This document shows positions 34,433 to 45,657 of a DNA stretch of 64,000 nt, piece by piece. Positions within the stretch are counted from its first letter, which is position 1, and each line of letters starts with the position of its first letter. A program made the translations under genes and the position numbers. The stretch is taken from the NCBI GenBank assembly GCA_014925825.1, contig JACGCK010000220.1, positions 1 through 64,000 on the forward strand. Reading direction: 5' to 3'. This DNA is from Pholiota molesta. Its lineage: Eukaryota > Basidiomycota > Agaricomycetes > Agaricales > Strophariaceae. Under the pieces are notes generated by a model that was not told the DNA's origin, ran no database searches, and saw nothing but the letters and a program-made list of their open reading frames with translations.

Positions 34433-35404
34433 AAACCAAATTGTCGACCCTAGTCGTTCAACTGGAAACGTCGCAGCGTTTTAAGACTCAGACCGTTTCT
34501 GCCTTAGCAATGTTTTGGCCGCAGTCGAACTCTCAATATTGTTGGAGCCGGCAATGGGTTATTTCTTTTAGTCTTTCTATTTCATGGTCCATTGAGGCGC
34601 TTCGACAGGCGCTGACGTTGGGTTTACGATCATACGCGCGCATGGAATCCAAACCTTCAAGTTGCAAGGTTCCAACTTTGGTAAAGTTTTCGTCCTGGCT
34701 GCCGGCGTGGTGAAGGGATGAAGTCTCTGGACAACAGACGTTGTCTTGAAGCGCGCAAGGCAATTGTGGATTTATGACCTGCAGCATGTGTAAGGGTGAT
34801 TGTTAGCACTGTTATAGATAGAGGCTTGAAGCTGAAGCGCGATGGTTTTCTGAATCGAGGACAGCTCGTTGGGAAAGCGGGATATCGAGTCTCAAGGTAC
34901 ACCCGACTCGATGAAGGGAGATGGAGAATGTGTCGGATATATTGTCAAATCAGTTAGAAGTGATGAGCTGTTGAATTCTCATTTTCGCAATAGCTGTTCC
35001 GGGTTCAACGAAATACTCTTGCAACGACTTATTCCTTGATTCAGACTTTGGATAGGGATGATCGATGAAGTATGGACTATCCTATTTTGAGTCCTGACGA
35101 AGCTTATAAAATATCACCGAAACTCGGAATGCCGGCGTCCGGATGTTGGATGGTGTCACCGTGCTGTGCGCATCTGAACCTCGAAATCCATCATGGCACG
35201 CCGCGGCCATGGCCAATCATTAATCAGACGCTATATTTACCCTATCCTCGTAAGGGAATATCTAAATATAACCTACATCTTCAATGGGCAGAAAAACGCT
35301 GTTTTTGGCATGTCCGAGTCCAGCGGCGACTTCCGTCGGTGCTAAAAAGTATTCCGCTCTAACTATTCTACTCTATTGAAATGATATTTGTCTATCTCTA
35401 CGTA
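34433..35404. other. intergenic with one copy of a 200-bp repeat
   Basis: Contains no supported gene. The repeat at about 35070-35290 matches two segments flanking the second UbiA gene. Confidence 0.45.
35070..35290. repeat. 200-bp dispersed repeat, copy 1
   Basis: Shares with 51280-51485 and 54110-54320 the words GTTGGATGGTG, TGTGCGCA, and, at the right end, AATATCTAAATATAACCTA in the same order and spacing. Copies 2 and 3 are closer to each other than to this one. Confidence 0.6.
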
Positions 35405-37149
35405 CTATAACATAGCCAAAGCCCTTTGGAGATCATCGTTCGTCGAAGTTTTCCAAGTCCATTCCCAACCTTTTTCAATCGACCTTCCCAATTCTGCTAA
35501 TTTGTGTGGGGGTACAATGTCCCCTTCTTGAATGTCATCAAGTGCAGGAATATTGAGCTCGTATCTACGACCCTGTTGTCTACTTGCTTTGACAACAAAA
35601 TTACCGAAGGGCTGACGGATCGAGTTGTATGCTTCGGTAATTCGAGATATTGGATAGCCCTGGGAAATTCCTTTCGCTAGCAAACTTGCCAGAACATAAG
35701 CATCCTGTCGATATAATTTAATACAACACTTCAGTCAATGGCCAAATTGAAGGTACCTCGATTGCTTGTGCTGCGCCGTTTCCTAAATGCGGAGCCGTTG
35801 CATGGGCCTGCATGAAAGTATAAATTTGATTTAGGACATAAATTTGATGAACAATCAGCGTACCGCGTCACCCAGAAGGAAAACGGAATCGGATGCATAT
35901 CTTTCAAGTGGCCCCACAGTTTGGATGGCCCATTTGGATGGCCTGCTAATATGCTACATTTGGAAGAAAATAAAAATTCAACACTGTACCCATATGAACA
36001 GGCAGCGCACCTTTACGACGCACTGCACGTCGTCCTCCCAGCCTGCATACATGGATGCTCTATCGTCCTCCGAGAGGTGGACAACCATTGGACCACTCAG
36101 CTGAGTACCCTCTTTGCTAGGATCAGATATAAACTGGATGGTGTTTATATATCTGCCCTGTAAAATCGGGTACATAACAATATGCTGGTACAAATTCTGA
36201 GTCACGATGTAACCTAAGGCCAATCAAGAAATCAGGTACCTTATTTTTACCGCAGTACTATTGAAAAAAGGTAAGTCATGCGTTTCAAATAAGAGCAAGA
36301 TACGATTACACACCACCATCGGTTTTTGTAAGCCTGGATGGTCCGGGGAATCTTTCTTGATAAACTCAGCCTCAACCAGACTGCGATACACCATAGTGCC
36401 CGTCCATGTAGGATGGGAATGATTTGCGTCACCGTTTCCGTTATCCAAGAAACTTTTGCGGACAGCAGAATTAACTCCATCGGCACCTACGAGGAGGTCG
36501 CAGGTCGCCTTTCTGCCGTTTGAGAACAATAATTCAATACCATTCGACGTTTTGGTGTATTTCTCTAAACGGTGGGAGAAATGAAAGCGGGTGGAAGACG
36601 AAGTATGGTCCATGAGAACTTCTTGGATATCAGCTCTATGGAAGGCTCTGGGTCCACCTGCATCGAATAATTAGCCTTGCATGCGGCTAGGTCATCTAGT
36701 CAACACACTACGTACCGGAGAGGTGGACATCTACAATTGGGGTTCCTTGTCTCTGATCGCTTTTCCTGTATGAAAACCCAAGTACTAGTAAAAGCGTTAA
36801 AAAACCACCTAACGATAAAGTAGGGTGAGCATCAGACCTGGTTCTCCTTTTAGAGCCGCCTCGCTAGGCGGAGAACATTCAGATAATGGTTTTTCGAGGC
36901 CCAATTTTGTCAGGACATCCCAAGCCCGAGGCCAAACAGTAATTCCTGCACCAACTTGGGCCAGCTTTGTTGCGGCTTCATATATGTCGATTTCGACCAC
37001 GTCATTTAGACCAAGTTTATTGAGTGCCACCGCCAGAGATAAACCACCGATACCGCCTCCACTGTAAGGTCACTGAATCTCCAATTTAGAATCAATAAAT
37101 TATTGAGAACATACACAATGGCCAGGCGTGTCCTTGGTAAGATAGTCAT
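35405..37149 (-). CDS. FAD-dependent monooxygenase, salicylate hydroxylase-like
   Basis: Group A flavoprotein monooxygenase, which hydroxylates aromatic rings with NAD(P)H and O2 and in some members removes a carboxyl group. Exon 1 (MTILPRTRLAIV, start 37149) splices to GGGIGGLSLAVALNKLGL, the FAD GxGxxG motif. FRKSD-type YRKSDQRQG, then FHRADIQEVLMDH and CDLLVGADGVNSAVR (the DG motif) follow. FLLGDA splices to AHATAPHLGNGAAQAIE, the GD motif that binds FAD ribityl. The stop is at 35405. The length of about 430 residues fits the family. It neighbours the UbiA prenyltransferase gene, with which it may act on a prenylated hydroxybenzoate to give a hydroquinone. That pairing is inferred. Confidence 0.87.
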
Positions 37150-38784
37150 TGAGGGAGTCTGCGAGAATGTAGTTGAATATCTAGTATGAGATATGAGATT
37201 GCAGGTGTCGCGTATAATCGAGAGTCTCACTTGTGGCAGTCTTATAGAGATTTGTCTCGGGGCATCTTCTTAATTCACTTGCACGAGCAATTGGGAATAT
37301 ACGAAGAGTGTCAGATCTTGTGAAAGGTGTTTGCGATAATCAGTTTGGATTCAGTTTGGAAAACTCACGTTGAACTGCCCGGTCTTGAACTTGATGGAGC
37401 TTTAGCATTGAGATTAGTTCTATCTACATTTGCTTGACCTGTTGCTGTCTTGCGGTCGTTGATTGGGCCTAGAGTAGCCACTCTTAACGTCGATTACATG
37501 ACACATCGGTCTAGTTCAAGGCCCCAATGTACGGCCGACCCGGAGAGCGCGGCGTACGTTGAAACAGTGGTGTTGATCTCTGCATGAATTCCAAAGTACC
37601 AAAAATCTGTGCCTACACCCAGAACTAACTTTCTAATAGGGAATATTCAATCCCGAAAGCTTTGAGACCAATTCCAGCGGATCTGTTGCCAAAAGGATCA
37701 GATACCAGTGAATTGACGCGCAGCTTGGCCAGAGCAGTTCTTCCGGTTAATACCTTCCGAGCGCGTACGCTGGATACCGAGACTCCTGCACGGTGCATCT
37801 GGCAGGACGCCAGATTTGATATCAAGCCATTGCTGGCCCGTCGTCCACGGCAGCCCAATGCACTCGCAATTCACTTGCGCACTTCCCATGTCCATGTCTC
37901 TGAATCGGTGACTACTTAGTCGCGTGGTGCACTACTTGCAGACTGACCTATACGTCGTCTACAACCCTGTAATGCACTGTGTAGTACCAGGAAACTAGAC
38001 CCAATAGCATGCACATTTCCTGTGCTCGGTCTCCGTATAATAGGTTTAACTATATTGATCTAACATTCTGATCAATCGAGACAGTATCATTACACTCACA
38101 CATACGCACAATCTAAAGCTTCTAAATCAGGGTACTACACCCATCGTGTGCTATGTTAATTTTCTTGAACATGATCAAGTTGACTCTAAAAGGGGCGCTG
38201 AGGGTTAAATCCATTTTACCAACGGAAGGGCACCGGTTGATATTCAATGCCAACGTCCGCACGATTCGCGACGCTTATAATAAATATAGTCATCTCACCA
38301 TTCATCACTCCGAACGAGCGCCACTAGGCCATAAGTAAATAGAATGACCTTGGTCCAGCCCTGTATGAATGGGTTCCTGAATCATTTAGATGTAGCTTTA
38401 TCTACGTTGATAACAGTTAGATATATTCAATCTATCAGAAAGTATCATGAGCAAAAAAGTCCGGCAATGAGACCATGGATTAAAGGAGAGGTCGGGCGGT
38501 ATTCGCTTGGGGTAGCAGGATGGTTGTCGAAGACGTGGAGTCAGTAGATAAAACGACTAAGATTGAGGGAGTAAGCCCATTTACCATTCCTAGCGAGTCC
38601 GTATTTGGCGGAGGAGGGGTTCTGCATATATCAAAAGATACGGTAACTGGTCTCTTAGGTGGTAGGAATCCGTATTGTCATAATTAACATGAGACATGTT
38701 GGAGACATGGACAGTTAATGACGAGAATGTCAAGATTTGACTTGATCAGGTGCTTTTTATTCAGAACGTGTACTATTTAATCAT
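37150..38784. other. intergenic, nothing recognised
   Basis: About 1.6 kb between the flavin monooxygenase promoter and the 1-kb inverted-repeat element. Short frames only. Confidence 0.45.
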
Positions 38785-38793
38785 CCTGACATC
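38785..38793. repeat. target-site duplication, left
   Basis: CCTGACATC, identical to 39796-39804 on the other side of the element. Confidence 0.85.
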
Positions 38794-39795
38794 CAGGCTC
38801 CTATAACCAGCCTCTCGTATCGAGAGTTTCATCCGAGGAAGAGATAATTGTACATGTGAGAAAGTGGCTGTGTTACATCAATGTACAAAGTGAGACAAAT
38901 AAACTTAAAAGATGCTGAACTCTCGATAGAGAGGCTGGCACAAGTGGCAGACCGAGATCCCCGAGGCTTGTCACAACGGTCGGCTATTGTCGGCTTGGTA
39001 TGTCAAGTGCTCATCCGTCACAGAAGGTCACAGTTGAATAGAATTACTTATACTATCTTATAGACCTCATTCTCAATGTATTTTATTTACAGATGTCCTC
39101 ATCTGACAAAGCAGACCACTGCTCTACCCAAGATGTCCTCCGAGAGAGACTCGAGTCCTAAAAGCCAGTGAATTGACCGTCTGATCAACGTGTTACACAA
39201 ATACTGGCAGCTGATGGCACTTCCTTAGCAAAAAAGAGAGTGGATTTCAATTTTCAGCCACAACAATGGCAGAAGAAACACTCACTGTATTTGATATCGA
39301 GGAGCAGGCCTCCAAGATGCAAGCTTTGGCACCAGACCTGTAGAAACTTTTTGATACCTTTCTTCCGGCAGAAAAGACAATCAATCAGCGTCATCGAGCT
39401 CACACAGTCCGTAAAGCAGCAGCCAAAACAGCCTGAAAAGGGGGGAAACAGTAGGGGAAAGGTTGGGGGGTGGAGATATTGATATTCAAATGTCCTTGAC
39501 GCTCTATATTCGTGGAGAAGCAGTGTCTTGAGGCTCCAGTGTGTCCATTATACAGATCTAGAGTGACATTCACCAAAGTAACGCGTCGGAGCACATGATG
39601 CGTGATAGTAACACTGGTCACATCAGTCGGGGATCTCGGTCTGCCACTTGTGCCAGCCTCTCTATCGAGAGTTCAGCGTCTTTAAGTTTATTTGTCTCAA
39701 TTTGTACATTGATGTAACAAGCCACTTTCTCACATGTACAATTATCTCTCCCTCGGATGAAACTCTCGATACGAGAGGCTGGTTTTAGGAGCCTG
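38794..39795. mobile_element. 1,002-bp non-autonomous element with long inverted repeats
   Basis: Inverted repeats of about 170 bp (38794-38964 and 39627-39795) start CAGGCTCCT and differ by a few substitutions and small indels. Each arm contains two small hairpins (CTCTCG...CGAGAG). The element is flanked by a perfect 9-bp direct repeat, CCTGACATC, at 38785-38793 and 39796-39804. The interior has no supported gene. Long inverted repeats plus a 9-bp target duplication fit Mutator-like elements, though other superfamilies are possible. Confidence 0.85.
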
Positions 39796-39804
39796 CCTGA
39801 CATC
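39796..39804. repeat. target-site duplication, right
   Basis: CCTGACATC, identical to 38785-38793. Confidence 0.85.
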
Positions 39805-39881
39805 TAAAAAATCTATACAGTGATGGGTACCGTAAATCCCATTCAAACTTCGTCGGGACATTTACAACGTGTCAAGATTTA

Positions 39882-41308
39882 TCAATACGGAAGAACTTTG
39901 AGATAATCGATCAACATTCCAGCAAAGACGATGAATCCAAGCTGAAGCCCGTTGGACTGCATCATGGGGCAGATTCAGTATGCATCTTGACACAGAATTA
40001 AGAAAATGTTACTAACTGCAAATTTATTCCAACAATCGTCCGGATCATTGTCGTCCAAGGTAACGAGCTGCCACATAAGATGCAAAGCTCCTCCTCCGAC
40101 GGAAAAAATGTAATAGGGCCGCTCCTGGTGGTTCAAATATCCCGCGCCAGCAATGGCAGCCACGAATGCTGCGGCAAATATAGCCAAGATGGGGCGAACA
40201 TAGCTGCCAAATAGCAAGGCAGTTGATTTGATGCCTGCATTAGCATCGTCCTTTTTGTCCTATTCAAATGAATTTGTTAGACTTGGGCACTGTATAAAAG
40301 ATTCAACTTACTTGACAGCCGTATATGGTATCACAGACCACCGTCCAGCTATATTGAGAGTCAGATATGCCATGCTTGAGATAGAAAAATTATGTCAAAT
40401 AGTACCAGACACTCCCCGCAAAGAATACGATAGGAACCCTATAATCCTCGTCCCTAACTCGAAGAACCCACACCACAATAAATCCCCAATTCGCGGCGAG
40501 ACCTAATGAGAAGATGTCAGAAACACAATCACAATTTAACAGCAGAGTGAACGGTCGAACCTAACCAGGCTTGGGGCCAATAGGTCAGGCGCTTCATAAG
40601 GGGATACAATCCATGAAGAGGGAAGATCCCAAAAAGTCCGACCAAAAATCTGTAGGCAGAATGTAAGTCCAGTTTGGATGCGCAGAAAGCAAACGACTCG
40701 CATAAAGAGATCCTTAGTGGATGCAAGGAATGCTATGCAGATGCCAACTTCGATAGAAAGACATGTAATTGCACCACCCAAGGAAATGGCGCCTGATGCA
40801 AGTGGTCTGTTCTTTGATCTTTCTGCGTAAAATTTCAAGGAGAATACTCAGAACAATTTGCTTATAAGTAGTGAAAAAAAACTCATACCAACTGAAATCG
40901 TGATTAAGGAAATCAGTAATTGAACGCTACAAGAAAAAATTAATTACCTTTGCGATCTAGCTCACGATCACATATATCGTTTATGACACAAGCGGCGGCA
41001 TGAACTAGAGTGCTCAGCAAGGCAATCACTGCAAGAGTCCATCCGTAATCGTGCAAGGGCTGCTTCGTACGGTAAGCGGTCATAGTGAGCGCCCAGGCTA
41101 CAACGGGCGATGGTGTTCAGCTGGAGGAATTGAAGCAAAATAATGGACGTCGCTCACCGCAGGGCCAGAAACCGAGTAGCTCGCCCGCCGGGAACTTGTG
41201 GAGACGATTGAGCTGATAATAGAGTGCAAAGCGGGATCGATTATCCACGGCGTCTGGGCGGGGTGCATTTGGCTTGAGCAAAGGTGTAGTTTGTGTAGCT
41301 TCGGACAT
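39882..41308 (-). CDS. UbiA-type aromatic prenyltransferase 1 (COQ2-like)
   Basis: Integral membrane prenyltransferase that joins an isoprenoid diphosphate to an aromatic acid, typically 4-hydroxybenzoate. About 320 residues in 8 exons. The first Asp-rich motif NDICDRELDRK starts at residue 90 and the second, YGCQDKKDDANAG, near 213; both bind Mg-diphosphate. PLMKRLTYWPQAWLG is the conserved central segment. Hydrophobic stretches suit about eight helices. The third intron (40701-40650) appears to start with GC rather than GT, and the paralogue at 52.2-53.6 kb has the same donor. Both Asp motifs argue for a prenyltransferase rather than a UbiA-type terpene cyclase. It lies about 2.7 kb from the flavin monooxygenase. 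Its promoter is separated from homologous sequence by about 3 kb of extra DNA. Confidence 0.9.
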
Positions 41309-44300
41309 CTCGCAATGTGTACTCCAAGTGAGCTCTTACTGTGGGTCTTTTGTAGTTACTCATGTTGGTTTATTACAAACACGCACTTTTCTTGAATCAG
41401 TTCTTAGAAATAACCGTGTAACCTGTATGTACTTAAACAGATTAAACACAAAGACTCCTGTCCATCCTTCTCCATCTCATGGTTGATATATAGCCGTGGA
41501 TGATCGGGGTCTAAATAAATGACGCTAAGTATATGCATTCTGGTCTCCCAAGGGGCAGGAAAAATCTGGATAAGCGTGGTCCAGTTTTACAGAAACCCGA
41601 ACTCTACGCGGTGAAAGACTGAGCGCTGAGCACAGACTATAAATAAACTTGCTATTTACATATCAAAGATTGCTTTTGAACTTTAAGGTTGCTCATGAGA
41701 GCAAATACAGTATGGCTCAGTAACGTCATGCCATCATGTACGTGTCGAAATTAGCTACGTCTTCAGCGCTAGATTTCATGTCAATGATGCCCGCACAATC
41801 CGGTAGCTGACCGAATATTGAAGTCTTCCCCCTACTGGAAAGATGTGGCTCAGGAGACTTTTTAAGGCATATGTATGCCCCCGCGTTGCGCTCAGTGGAT
41901 TAACTGGGAAGTCCAAAGTATACTTTCGACACAAACATCTGGGTTTCCATTAGAATCGCAAGTTGACCTTGGCGCGAGATGCGAGGCGTACTTGCAAGCA
42001 ATGATCGGCTTTACGAGAGCGACATGAAGGCACCACAAGCGGCCGAAGCAAGGGCTTGCTCCGAGCTTATAAGAGGCTTACCTTTATTTCTACGCTAGCA
42101 TATCTGACTGCAGGAGTAGCTCAATGTATTATTTGCGTGAAATAATATTGGAGAGGCCAGAAGGAAATGCAGCATCAAGAGGTACATGGTAGCTAGCGGG
42201 GAGAGCGGTAGCGATGTGGGGGAAAATTGAAAGCCAGCAGGCTTTAAGCCTGGCAGAAAGTCACTTGGGGAAGCCAGGCGAGCTGCAATATTCTTAAGAG
42301 TCCTGCGACGCATCCAGTGAAATTGATTCCGTATATTCGTGGAGGCAGGTCCGAAGGCGCTGGAAATATAAAGACGATGAAGACGGAGGCATTGCATGGG
42401 TCCGGGCCAGGAAAGACAGGCGCCATGCCACGGCCGAGATGAAGAGGAAACGGGGAGGACATAACGAGTCCTGCGACGCATCCAACAAGTCTAGCCCCCG
42501 CATTTGGTAGGATCTGAATGCGAGACGTCAGGAAAAGCAAAGATGAGGTCGGAAGAATTGCGTGGGCTTGCGACGAGCTTGCCGTTCGACAGCGCACTGG
42601 ACACAATCCGGAGCCGGGTGATGGTGCGAAGCGGGGCATGCAGATATCGTAAAGGAAATAGAAAAGAGCGGGGGCAAGTGCAGGTGCGAGCGCGAGGCGC
42701 AGACGAGAGGTGCAGGTTTGCAAGTGGGATGAGTTCTTAGCATTCTTCTCGCAAAATACGAGCTAAGAAATCAGCAGATACTGCATTCATAATTCCATGG
42801 TTCCACACCACCCCGTTCCCCTCTTGGGGTATCGCCCAGTCTATGCCTAGCGCCCGCACTTTAGTGCCATGCCGTGCATCAATGCGCCCGCACCCACTCC
42901 CATACTTCGCCTGCTTTCTGCTACCGCGCCCTGCTACTGCACCCCACCGCGCCATCCTCACTATAGATGGCTGCGACGGCACCTCATATTGTACCACATA
43001 GCCGCTCATCACCCTGCTCCGCAGCCAAAACTACACCCGTTCTGGTAGGGCAGTTCGGAGTTCGCTCCGCTCTCGAGATGTCTCGGCGCTGGCAAGTCGT
43101 GACGTGGTGACGCAGTCTTGAAGTTTGAAGACGGTTCTTAGTGGGGAATATGCCATAGATAATGAGTTGTGTGATTGGGAAAGAGGAGACAATAGGAGAA
43201 GGAAAAGGAAATGGGGCCGGAATAGCCCTACGCATTCTAACCCTAACCTGATGTATGTTATGTAAGCCGGCTCCAACTCAAGTTGAAACCAGAACGTTCA
43301 AAATGTTCAACTTGTGTTCAACGGTCAAGAATTCAAAGCAAATTCAAAGACTCATCTCCATTCCCTCCTCCGCGTCCATACTGGTCCAATCGAAGCCAGT
43401 ATGGTTCTGTTTGCCGCATATGATGGCGCAGTTGTGGCTCGGACGGCCGCCAGACTGGCACTTGGAGCTTGAACTGACTGCTGAAGCTGCTTCATATCCG
43501 GACTGTCTTCTGGTTGGCAAACGGTAGTCCCGAATTATCCTGAAGGATGTACCACAACTACCCTCGCCGTCCGATTGTCACCATATTTGCCCTCTCTCCA
43601 CAATTTCTGGTACTAATCTGCTGCATCTACACGGCTGTTATCAATACTACGACGCCGCGTGGATAACGTTAAGGGTCTTTGCGGTGGCGTCGTAGTTGTT
43701 ATTCCAGCCTATGCTGATCTAGGTAACCCGAGATAACGATGTACTCATAAATCACCGACTGTCAGCTTGTGTCATAGGATGGACAAATGGTCAAAGCGTC
43801 GGTCCAGTCACCAATCCCGCTATTGACGACATGCATTTGCTGTAAGTTTGCGTATCCATTTGTGTTCATAATTCTCATCAGCGAATGTGTCGGATTCTCT
43901 ACCATCATCGCAGTATGCATTGGCTGTACTTTCCCAGATGCGTGACGGCTATCGCTTAGGAGCCGTCGCGAATCTGCGCTTAATCATGGAGTTGACCAAC
44001 AGTGATACTTCCGGCGCGTGGGCGCTGCTTGCAATCTTTTTGAAATGTGTTATTTCAAGCAATCCCAACCCTCGCGCCATTTATGACGACGACGCCGATG
44101 ATAAAGACCCAGTTGCGACGCCCTCGGGCCCCGGTCTCTGCCGTTGTCCCCGCTATCTTCAATTCCAACGCTAACTCTGAATCGAGTTTCGAGTTTCTAC
44201 CCCGCGTACCACAAGCAGTGGGTGCGTTCCTCTCGGGCACGAAGCAAACGCAAGGAGACGAGGCGGTTTTACTGTGTTCGTAACCTCCCTGCGACAAGTC

Positions 44301-45388
44301 GATACAGGAACTATATAACGGAGTATCCGCGTAAATGCAAGGCAGGCGGTGTCTGATATCTACAATGAACATCTATTGATTAAGGTTGAACCCTGCAGAC
44401 TTCACGTTATCTGACGTACCTTAAACTAGTAAAGCATGAGATTTCAACCAAAGCCGTGAATCGTGCACAAACGTAGTATGAGGGTTCAAATGTTCAAACG
44501 TTCAAATGCGGTTGTGTTTCCAGTGTCCACATCCGCGTGAATGTTCGCTGCCCGCGCCAAATGGGCCCAGCGGATGAAAACATCTAACCATTCTGGTAGA
44601 GGTAGCTATTATATAGTTTGGTCTAGATGATATCAAAAACTCCACCTTCACCCGTACCTGGTGCCCAGATTGGACGCCGAGTGCTTTGTTCTTGAATAGG
44701 AGCTACGTTTGTGTTATTAAAAAAGAACTACGATGTATCAGCGAGCGTCTACTCGGAGCCGCTATAGCACTGTGCGCTTGTTGAATCCATCGTAAACTCT
44801 TACAGTATGCATAGTTTTGCATCGTAAAAAAACTATCAGGTCTATCGCTGTAGTGCTATTGGCAGTATTCTGTCTCTGGCCTAGAAAATCAAAGTAGATT
44901 CATTTGCTGTTTGCTTCAGCGGAACCCAGATCGAACAGATTATTCATCAATCCTCCAGAGTGACGTAGCTTTGTATGTACTCTATATTACGATATGAGGG
45001 AGGCGCCGTTGCTATTTTTATTCAGATTATTAACCCGGCGGAAGGAGACGACGGGGAAGAACGAGCCACAGGCTACTTTATGCTTTATGAAATGCGCATT
45101 GCGTCCCATACCTCCAGCAGCGTTCACATCAAGTGTCCACAGATAATTGTAGAATTGGACGAAGAATACGGGGTTCAAAACGTTGAAGAGTTCGCGTTTT
45201 ACTGTGGGCGCTTGTATGGCATTCGAAATGACCCTTGGAGATTGTAGCAATAACAGAGGGCTTAGATTTATCTTCGGGGTCTGGAGAATCTGAACAGCGC
45301 TAACGAGTTGCGAGGTTTGATTATACGTCAAATGAGTTCGAATTGTTATCCGACCAATAGAGCCAACTTCCCCAATCAGCTGTGCGTG
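41309..45388. other. long intergenic region, probably enlarged by insertion
   Basis: The first 70 bp resemble the upstream DNA of the second UbiA gene. Resemblance resumes at about 44465-44765, which matches 53695-53990. The roughly 3 kb in between has no counterpart in the other copy and includes a GC-rich block (42.2-43.1 kb) with a 19-bp direct repeat (42298 and 42469). A further 600 bp without counterpart precede the transposon. No gene is supported. Confidence 0.5.
41619..41632. repeat. GAGCGCT short motif, copy 4
   Basis: ACTGAGCGCTGAGC, a single core with flanking GAG on both sides. Confidence 0.4.
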
Positions 45389-45397
45389 CTATTTCAA
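45389..45397. repeat. target-site duplication, left
   Basis: CTATTTCAA, identical to 51233-51241. The duplicated locus at 54107-54115 has CTATTTGAA with no insertion. Confidence 0.92.
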
Positions 45398-45626
45398 TAG
45401 GCCGGTGACCGTCCCTCTAAGAGGATGTCGCGGAGAACCCTCGTTAGAGGGCCGGGTCATCTGAGTTTGAATTACTGATGAATCTGAATCTGTCAAAAAG
45501 GGCCGTGAGAAACTGCCAGATTAAGGAGCGCTCATGCGGCCGTCACAGCGCGTCAACGCGCGCGATCGGCGCTCGCGTGCGCTACAGCCGCGGCTGCTTA
45601 GAGTACCTCGCTCTCCCTGTACCTCC
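45398..45626 (+). repeat. left terminal inverted repeat
   Basis: 229 bp, GC-rich inner half. Contains a nested palindrome near the tip (CCCTCTAA...TTAGAGGG). Directly precedes the DUF6589 gene and probably serves as its promoter. Confidence 0.92.
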
Positions 45627-45657
45627 CTCTACACATACTCTACCCCTTAAATAAATC

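Noticed and set aside
39085..39135. tRNA-like stretch inside the 1-kb element (reverse strand GGTAGAGCAGTGGTCTGC)
   Set aside because: It resembles a D-arm, but no anticodon stem-loop of proper size and no T-arm or acceptor stem could be built around it.
39882..41308. UbiA gene as a UbiA-type terpene cyclase (fumagillin-cyclase style)
   Set aside because: Both Asp-rich motifs of aromatic prenyltransferases are intact (NDxxDxxxD and DKKDD) and the sequence is COQ2-like.
42244..42723. 159-codon minus-strand frame in the GC-rich block
   Set aside because: Internal direct repeat and low complexity; no family resemblance and no conservation in the other UbiA copy.
44975..45247. 90-codon frame just left of the transposon
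   Set aside because: Lies in DNA absent from the duplicated copy and has no family features; probably chance.
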